Below, in pieces: positions 56,624 through 64,000 of a stretch of 64,000 nucleotides of DNA (positions are counted from its first letter, which is position 1; each line of letters opens with the position of its first letter). The position numbers and the translations under genes are program-made. The notes beneath the pieces were generated by a model, which was not told where the DNA came from, ran no database searches, and saw nothing but the letters and a program-made list of their open reading frames with translations. The stretch comes from Thinopyrum elongatum (Eukaryota > Streptophyta > Magnoliopsida > Poales > Poaceae), in NCBI GenBank assembly GCA_011799875.1, contig CM022302.1:49779030-49843029 (forward strand). Reading direction: 5' to 3'.

Positions 56624-57853
56624 ATGGCTAGCAACGATGAAGGACAGGGTTCTCGTGATTGCAACATCTACGAGGCGGCAGACGCCTATTTGAACTATGT
56701 CGAGGAGCAATAGTTGTTGCAGTGCCCACCTGTCACATCCGAGACTGAGACCGACATCGAGACCGGCGCTGAGACCGACACCGGCACCGAGACCGGCACA
56801 GAGACCGGCACCGAGACTGGCGAATTAGCCGGTATAGGACCGAAAGCAAAGAGGATACGGCGCCCAAACCAGGTCAACACTACTAGACTGGTGGTCACGG
56901 AGGTGGACCCCGGCAATTTCGAGCCAAAAGAGCCTGCGGAAGCGTGCATGTGCTACGGCAATCAAATAGGCTGCATCCTACGGGGAACCGCCACCATCAA
57001 TGATGACAAATTAAAGAAGATACCAGATATGGAGCACTCCCTCCTAACAAAGCTGCACCAGGGATTCTTGTTCCCGGGCCGGGATGAAATCAAATATACT
57101 CACCCAGATAAAGACCCGGCAATGAAGAAGATAAACAGACGCGTCATGGGCAAGTTTAGCGGCGCGTTATCCGCCTGGAAAGTAAGGGTGAAACATCGGA
57201 TCATGGTCAAAAAGGAACCCTACTCCGAGATTGTAAAGGATAATCCGACAATTACGGAAGAGCAGTTCAAAATATTCAAGAAGGCTTGCGTTGCCGAAGC
57301 TGCCAAAGAGAAGTCGGAGTACATATGAAGGGGCTTCAAGGGAGGAACATGGGGTGACACCACCTCGGAAGCCATGGTTACGCGGGGAAGAGGCCCATAT
57401 GGGCCAAGGAGGACGCGGAACGTGAAAGTCTGGGGATCCCAGACCCCTTGGCGGAGTTCACCATCCCGCAGGAGCATGACGTCATCAGGGTCCGGTACCG
57501 TTGGGACCCAGTCTACAAGGTTTTCGATACAGGCGCGGTCACGAAGGAGTTCATGAGACTGCTGATAATTATTAATTTACCCCCTAATTTTAGCTTCTGA
57601 TGAATTCGAATGCACGTTTAGTCACATTTGTAAACGATCCACGTTCCTTTTGCAGAAAGAGCAGCACAGGATTGCGGCCGAAAGCGACTCGCCGCCTGAG
57701 GCATTGGCGAGGCCCAAGTGGGACACCCCATTCAACCAGGCCTTGAACATATTGGAAGGACTCCCGGTGGACACTCGACCGTCGTATGGACGCGTGCACG
57801 GTGTCGGAGACGGCGCCACGTGGAAGAAGTACTACCGTGAGACCGCTGTTTGA
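56624..57853 (+). pseudogene. EnSpm-type (Transposase_24-like) ORF of the outer CACTA element
   Basis: The ATG at 56624 opens MASNDEGQGSRDCNIYEAAD. An in-frame TAG at 56711 follows, and the same frame continues through an ETxTETG acidic repeat, RIRRPNQVNTTRLVV, and a basic region with SWK-like SAWKVRVKHRIM, to TGA at 57326. A shifted frame then carries HHLGSHGYAGKRPIW, AEFTIPQEHDVIRVRYRW and FMRLL. An intron (about 57560-57655) leads to WDTPFNQALNILEGLPVD and GRVHGVGDGATWKKYY, ending at 57851-57853. This matches the layout of plant EnSpm-associated proteins as I know them. At least two stops and one frameshift make it dead. Confidence 0.75.
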
Positions 57854-58093
57854 CGAGATTTTATCATATTTTATCAGACAAATATGTGTGTGACGGATAA
57901 ATAATAAATATGGCATGGTCTAGCATCGTGACTTGTGCATTATTTTTATAAGTCCCTATATATGTATTGGTGTTAATCTCCTTGGCTTAATTAAGTGGGC
58001 TTGACAGGTGGCAGCCCCTCATGTCCTGGACATGAAAGATATTATATTAATTAAGTAAGATTGCTAAATTTGGTTGGTTTTGCAACCGAAGAG
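57854..58093. other. 3' flank of the outer CACTA ORF
   Basis: AT-rich, no gene seen. It ends with AAGAG (58089-58093), the presumed target duplication of the minus-strand Copia; the partner lies outside the window. Confidence 0.5.
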
Positions 58094-60258
58094 TGTAGGG
58101 TAACGCAGCAGAAAACGAAAATTTTCCGACCTACGCACCAGCCCAGGACCACTATGGAGACTGCATACAAGGTTTGATCATTTTCGTTACCGACTCGTAG
58201 CGCAGCGGAAGTAAAGTCGATGACGATCGGCGGTGCTGATCCCCGCAGCTAGGATTTACAACCTCCCAACCGCGAGGATGTATACCCTCGTCTTCCCTTC
58301 GGACAGCCCTCCGGGAGGCGGTCGAACAGTCCCCCAGACGATGTCGCGGACAGCCCTTCGGGAGGACCTTCGAAACTCGAACGGTCACTCGGACAGCCCT
58401 TCGGGAGGACTCACAGAACTCGGACCGTCACTTGGACAGCCCTTCGGGAGGCACTCTCGAACAGCCCCTCGGGCACTAAGATCGAAACTACGACCTCTCT
58501 ACAGAGTTGCACACATACGGTGTCAGCTATCCGGCAGGGCTTCGCCGTCCAGAACTAGTTCCTGCCGGAACCCAGACAGCCTTTCGGCTCTACGAAACTC
58601 TTTTCGTGGGAGGGAGAGAGAAGCCAGATAACATCTTGGCATGTGTATGAGATCAAGGGATGATCAAATGGCTGCCAAGATCACTCCTATATATAGGCAA
58701 GCCAAGGGGTAAAATTGTCACACAAAAACCCCAAAGTGCCCTTGGAATATCCCTTTCCAAAAGGGAATATGCCATATGGGAGTGCCATGTGGAGCACCAT
58801 GGTGCTCCACCTCCTTGGCCGGCCACCCTTGGGGGGGGGACCCCCCCATGAGGTGCCATGCCCTCCTTCCCCTTCTAGAAGGCCCTTTTGGAATTTCCAA
58901 AAAGGTGCTTTCCATAAAAATTCCCAAAAAGCACTTTCACTATTCATGACGACATTTTTCAGCGTCCGTTCGAACTGAAAATATTTATGTGGGCTTAGAA
59001 CAATTCCAGTACCCACTAAAATAATTTTCAACGCGTTCTGGAACAATTCCAGATTAGTGATTTTCATCTGCGAAAAGCATCTGAAGCGGTTCCGGCAGCT
59101 CCGAAACATTTCCGGTTTTTCTTCCAGAAAATTCCCAGAATGATTCTGGCACCCTCCAAGAATTATCAGGCATGTGCCGAAACCATTTTGACTTAATGGT
59201 ATCCTCTGAAACAACTTTTCAGTTTCACCGGAACTCATCCGGTGACCTCTCTCTGCGGAACTTTTCCGCTGTCCGAAACTTTTCGGTGTCCGAAACTTTT
59301 TCGGTGATTTTCTCTCAGACTCCCTGTCTAGTATTCAGCAGATAGATGACCCTTAAGCGTGTGACCCTATAGGTTCGGTGAAGTATAGACATGACCTGGA
59401 ACCCCTTCCGATCAATGATCAACATCGGAGCCGTGGACACCCATATTGACCCCTATACCCACACGAATGAATATTCGAGTGAACCTCCAGTTGCCGTGTG
59501 CTATTCCTGTTGCTTCGCGATATGTTACAAATACCCGAGGTGAGACATGTTGGCATTCCCGTGGATCAACAACTTGTCCACTATGCTAGTTACCTCGTTA
59601 CTGGTATTGTTCTCTTTTCTCGTTACCGTGTTCCGGCATCCCCGTGATCAAATCACAAAGTGTCTGGCCAGACGATGATGGATACCGTAACACCGAGAGG
59701 GCCCAGAGATATCTATCCATCGTCGGAGGAGCAAATCCCAATCTTGAGCTATCAAGTTACTTGACATACTTTCCCATGAACCCGTAAGCCGCCGTAATAG
59801 CCATCCAGTTACGGATGACGTTTAACAAACCCCAAAGTTCATGAATCAAGCATGAAGAAACTCGATACTCTCATGGTCTGAGGAATCATGCAAACATTAA
59901 CCATCTCTGTGTTATTAACCATTAACTCATGACGAATGTATCTCATAGCATAACATCAATTCGGGTCGATTCAACACAAATGTCCTTCCTGACATTGTGC
60001 CCTCAAAGTTGCTGGCATAGACATGCCCATGATTGGAAAAACATAATCATCATGCAACACTTGAGCTAGTCTTAGAGGCACGACTAGGAATACATTTTAC
60101 CGTTTATTATACCACACGTGCACATGGGTTTTCCCCAGAGCCTTTATGGATATACGGGCTCGGGAACCATAGCAGTTATAGCATGGAATATAAACTTAAT
60201 TATGAATAGGGAGATAATTAATAACATTTATTATTTCCTCTAGGGCATATCTCCTACA
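58094..60258 (-). repeat. 3' LTR of the minus-strand Copia
   Basis: About 2165 bp. On the minus strand it begins TGTAGGAGATATGCCCTAG, like the Angela LTR start, and ends GCTGCGTTACCCTACA. It contains repeated CGGACAGCCCTTCGGGAGG units at about 58296-58475. Confidence 0.85.
58296..58475. repeat. Short repeats CGGACAGCCCTTCGGGAGG in the LTR
   Basis: Five or so copies of a 19 bp word, each with an internal CCCTTCGGG inverted pair, spaced 35-55 bp apart. Confidence 0.85.
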
Positions 60259-60275
60259 GACTCCCACTTGCACTA
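60259..60275 (-). promoter_or_regulatory. Polypurine tract of the minus-strand Copia
   Basis: On the minus strand AGTGCAAGTGGGAGTC directly precedes the LTR TG. It matches the Angela-like PPT closely. Confidence 0.85.
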
Positions 60276-62936
60276 GAGTCAATAATCTAGTTGATGCTAA
60301 TGCACTTTACACCTGTGGCACACCGGTGTAAATATACTTCGCTTGTGGTATAGCCTGATGTCCAACGGATCTGACGACTTCAGCTCCGTGTGTATCTTTG
60401 CATATCCTCGCGTTTTCACGCCTTCACAAAATTCATATTTTGTGTGGACTTGGCTTGGTATGTATGTGAATCACAGGTCGAACCTGGATTCCTCAGACTG
60501 AGTTATGGAGCAACTACTTGCAGTAGTGTCCCATGATTCAACATCTTCTTTGTCGCTTTTAAAAGCGGCAACATACTTCGCCTCTGTTATAGAATTCGCC
60601 ACAGTAACTTGTTTGGAACAATTTCCAACTACCGTGCCACCATATTGTGTTTTGCACAAAACCCTTAACTTAAATCAAAAATCGCTTGGACCATGGATGA
60701 AGACTGTATCGATGTAACCTTTTACAACGAACTCTTCATGATCTCTGCTTGCGAGAAAACATGTCATCAGTGCTACTATAGTACTCAATGACCCTTTTTC
60801 ACTGTTGTCCCTTGATCAATACTTTTGATCACTTTGGTATCTATACTCGCAACAACTTTGGGAGTATTGGACATATCTGGTTGTTTTTACATACCATGGA
60901 ATACATGATTAATCCAAACACAAGAGTGTGTGGAATCTCCATCATGTATTTTGCTCATCAGTGTTTTGGGACACCGAGTCTTGCAAAAACTCTTTCCATG
61001 TGACTTCGGCAAGAATCACTCCTTGACGTTTTTAATGCTAAAAGGTTTTAGCATCTTGTCAATATGTATCTTTGCTCAGCCCTATTAGGTAAATCTATCT
61101 CCATAGATCATCATGCCTAATATAAAGGCTATTTAGCCCAAGCACTTCATTGAAAAACTATTTTTAAATGAAGTCCTAATTCGTGTCAAGAATATTAATT
61201 CCAATTAACAATGTGTCAAGCACACAAGGTTTTTAGAAATGTTATTATGTTCCCACTTACTTTCTTGAATCACAAGCATCTTCGTTACCCATTGATGAAG
61301 TCAAAACCCTTTTAACCATATCATCAAAACACGAAGATTCCAACTCCATTTTGCTCTCTTCTCTCCATCGCTAGAACTCTGAAGTTTGCATACTTACTAG
61401 CATCCTTTGGACTGACAAAATACCTTGGATTGTATCACATGCAAGTCCTTGGTTTTATTTCCATCGGATGGAAATCCTTTCGTCATCCTTGTTTCATATC
61501 TCATGATTGAAATATGTATTAATTGCTAGTTCAACCCGAACCGACTTTAAGCATCGCTACGGTGAAGTAACCTCATCGTAGTCAACTCCTTGAACTTGTA
61601 TATTGCAACAAGTCGAGCTTTATGGATAAAACATTTTTATTCGTATCAGTTATAGTTCCATAAATATTCGTCAGACTCTAAGTCTTCCGAAAGGTGTATC
61701 AAGGTTTTAATCTTGAATCACTTATATGGAAACTATCTCGGATTGTATTGGCATTTAGCCAATTCCGGAGTCAGGGCCCACCAATGCTTCCTTGTGTATC
61801 GTAGGTATACTGTTGTCTAACAACAATATCTCGTTTGCGCACCTGAGAGGTTTGCACGAGCCTTTGCCTACATGGTTCAGCTGCAAGTTCGACCGAATTC
61901 CATACATTTTATTGTAGAGACTTCCGTATCAGTCGCAGTAGGAAACTCCGGAATTACTTCCAAGGTCTCTTTCCTTTGACCTGATGACGAAGATACTGTT
62001 TATCTCGTCGAGTTGCACTATTCTCCCACTCACCTTTTTGAAAGAACCATTTTCTTCAAAAAGCATACCGTTCTTTGTGGCAAACCTATTTGCCTCGGTA
62101 TAGTGAGGGAGGAATACCCAATGACTTGGGATAACCTACAAAGTAGCACTTGTCTGATTTGGAATAGGTTTATAACCTTTTACACAAGCCCCATATTCCA
62201 AATGTTAAGAAAAGATATAACATGGTTGGGCGTACCATACCATGGTGTCATTTCAACAGACCTGATGGAGCTCTTTTTAGTGTAAAAGCCGTAGTCTCTA
62301 AAGCATCACCTTTTAAAAGGGATAATGGCAAATTTATTTATGTCATCTTTGATCTTACCATGTCATAAATGGTTCGATTACATCTTCACGGACTTTCCAC
62401 TCACAGTGGTGTTCCGGGAGGTGTAAGTTATGAAACTCTTTTCACAACTCATCAGACATTCGCTAAACTTGTAACTCAAATATTTCTTTCTGCAATCGAA
62501 TTGTAGAAACATAATTTTCTTGTTACAATAACTTCTACTTCATTTTGAAAACCTTTCAAATGATTTCAAAAGATCCAGACTTACGTCTCATCAAGTAAAT
62601 ATCCATATATCTACTTGAGTCATTTCTGAAGATAGATAAATCCACTACTTGCAACAACATTGATTGGACTACATACATCAAAATGTATGATCACCAATAA
62701 GTTCTTTGCTCGTTCCTTATGGCCTGTGAACGGTATTTCAGTCACTTCACTATTCGGAGGAAAGTTGCAAGTGTCAGATGATTCAAAATCAAACGACTTC
62801 AAAATCCATCATAATGGAATTTTCCATGCGGGTTTCTCCAATGTGACCAAATGTAGCGCCACACTTGTGTGGTATTCTTTTAGTCTTGTGACATTTAGCG
62901 TCAGTGTTATGGATGTATCATATTACCATCAATATT
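60276..62936 (-). pseudogene. Degenerate pol of the minus-strand Copia
   Basis: Only islands are readable. At 60471-60659 the frame has SKQVTVANSITEAKYVAAF, an RNase H remnant. At 62620-62802 it has VTEIPFTGHKERAKNLLVII and DVCSPINVVASSGF, the start of integrase. Upstream, about 62830-62870 can be read as a worn LWHxRLGHI block (GAG-pre-integrase). Many stops and shifts lie between. Far older or less constrained than the Angela-like copy. Confidence 0.7.
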
Positions 62937-63286
62937 CATAACATACGTCCCATCGAGGATGGAAGTATGGCCCTCATGTTATTCATAATACTGAACAACA
63001 ATTGTTCTTCTATGAACAATTATTTTGCAACAAACATTGTGCAAAGGGCTAGAGTGTATGAAACTCTAAAATGAATTATGAAAGTAAACCCAGAGGTAAT
63101 GTATTATTATTAATATTCATAACATACATCTCATTCATAATGAAAGTATGGCCCTTATGTTATTCATAACATCGAACATCAAAAGTTCTCTTATTAACAA
63201 CCTTCTTGCAAGATACCTTATGCAATGGGCTAGAGTTTGTGAAACTTTAAATGAATTATGAAAATGAATACAGACGGTAATACACC
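62932..63286. repeat. Tandem duplication of about 177 bp
   Basis: Blocks at about 62932-63108 and 63110-63286 share ATTCATAACATAC, AAGTATGGCCCT, TGTTATTCATAA, GGGCTAGAGT and AATGAATTATGAAA in the same order. It lies in the gag-side region of the decayed Copia. Confidence 0.8.
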
Positions 63287-64000
63287 GATGGAAGGTATAG
63301 TAACATTTACTATGTTCCCTGTGTATACCTAAACCTCATTTCTGGCTAGTCTTTTAGGCCATAGTAGTTCTTACATCGAATTGCAACAGAATGCAATCGA
63401 GCGGGTATCTTTGTGATTGTCTCACAATACCCAAGAATTAGTGATTAACATGCTTTAACCATAATTCCCAAGAACTATATCTTTTACCAGCCTTCTATAC
63501 ATCAAAAACTTGTATGACATTCATACATGAGCTGGATATTCCAGTCTTCTTTCTTTTTGCCTTTATACTTCTAACAGTTTAACTTTCAATATTTCTCCTA
63601 CTCTCAGAAGAAGCACTCAACTTAACAGTGGCGTTAGCCCCGGACTTCCTAGGTGTGTAAGTCACACTAACACCCTTCGGACACTTCCTTTCTCTTTAAG
63701 TTGTTGTTTTATTCACCTTTCATCATATGACAGGCGTTCTACTGGATCCCTCTCTTATCAGTCTAATGCATAGTAAACTCTTTTACTAATAGTTTGCAAA
63801 CAAACATTGCTTTGGATATCTCATATCTTTTAGCCTTTGTCTGTCTCTGAAAATGATTTTCAGATTTCCATGAATATCACATAACTATCCAAACTTTCGA
63901 AGTTCGGGTCTCATGGAAGCAAATGTATTGCACTTGACTGAAACGGAATTCTAGCTTTTGGATCGAAGGACGAGAGTCACATGATCCATAGCATAAGCGA
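63287..64000. other. Remaining internal region of the minus-strand Copia
   Basis: No frame with recognisable gag or protease residues was found; sequence is AT-rich and decayed up to the window edge. Confidence 0.4.

Larger units (their letters stand above)
32773..58093 (+). mobile_element. Outer CACTA element (left end present, right end missing)
   Basis: It starts with CACTACTAGGGAAAACC, followed by a subterminal array of GTAGCGC/GCGCTAC units. A leader and intron follow, and a decayed EnSpm-type ORF resumes at 56624 after the CACTA 2 insertion. No inverted copy of the terminus occurs before 58094, where a minus-strand Copia element begins, so the right end is lost or lies beyond that insertion. 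Linking the 32773 end to the ORF at 56624 is inference from order and strand. Confidence 0.6.
58094..64000 (-). mobile_element. Decayed Copia element on the minus strand (runs off the right edge)
   Basis: The left boundary is an LTR in minus orientation. It is followed by an inverted PPT (CCCACTTGCAC) identical in kind to that of the Angela-like element. Pol remnants occur in reverse order: RNase H near 60500, integrase start near 62700. Gag and the other LTR should lie beyond 64000. Confidence 0.85.

Noticed and set aside
58653..59238. ORFs in the minus-strand Copia LTR
   Set aside because: LTRs of this group are non-coding, and the frames carry no recognisable domain.

Overview
The window is plant nuclear DNA made almost entirely of nested transposable elements. 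The element types point to a grass of the wheat tribe (Triticeae): an Angela/WIS/BARE-like Copia element, CACTA elements with palindromic subterminal repeats and Transposase_21 genes, a large non-coding retrotransposon with 4.1 kb LTRs, a TRIM and a Stowaway MITE. The species assignment is inferred from these families. No bacterial, organellar, rRNA, CRISPR or convincing tRNA gene was found. The only host-type genes are fragments: a serine carboxypeptidase-like (SCPL) gene start, plus PPR-like and Gly/His/Tyr-rich pieces carried inside a transposon.

Left third (1-24464). A Copia polyprotein enters from the left edge and ends with its PPT and short 3' LTR. It abuts a LINE-type ORF (zinc-binding RT tail plus RNase H). 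That ORF is then cut by a complete 8.77 kb CACTA element (3961-12730, target duplication AGT) and by an 11.2 kb LARD-like element (13130-24335, duplication GTATT/GTATA). The LINE reading frame continues correctly across both insertions and ends in a poly(A) tail at 24464. The CACTA element encodes a Tnp2-type transposase, now frameshifted and fused to captured DNA, and a seven-exon second gene ending in a Ulp1/C48 protease-like domain that I can read through without a stop.

Middle (24465-32772). This holds GC-rich unassigned DNA, an AT microsatellite, a MITE-like element, the SCPL fragment (two exons, minus strand), a minus-strand non-LTR-like sequence with a poly(A) tail interrupted by a complete 619 bp TRIM (duplication GAGTA), and an inverted-repeat element filled with low-complexity DNA.

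Right half (32773-64000). An outer CACTA element begins at 32773 and carries a Stowaway MITE in its subterminal array. It is split by a 21.3 kb CACTA element (35041-56382, duplication GGA), which is itself split by an 8.7 kb Angela-like Copia element (41626-50321, duplication CCCCT). The 21.3 kb element has three genes, all broken: a small coiled-coil/membrane protein, Tnp2 transposase, and a protease-like ORF2. ORF2 has its own copy of the 'palindrome array plus TATA' module that also begins the element. The outer element's decayed ORF resumes at 56624. From 58094 to the right edge lies a minus-strand, heavily decayed Copia element.

Within each CACTA element the transposase would act on the terminal and subterminal repeats, while the role of the ORF2 protease-like protein is not known from this sequence. 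The Copia and LARD elements depend on LTR promoters, a tRNA-iMet-type primer site and a PPT; the LARD and TRIM lack coding capacity and would need proteins from elsewhere.
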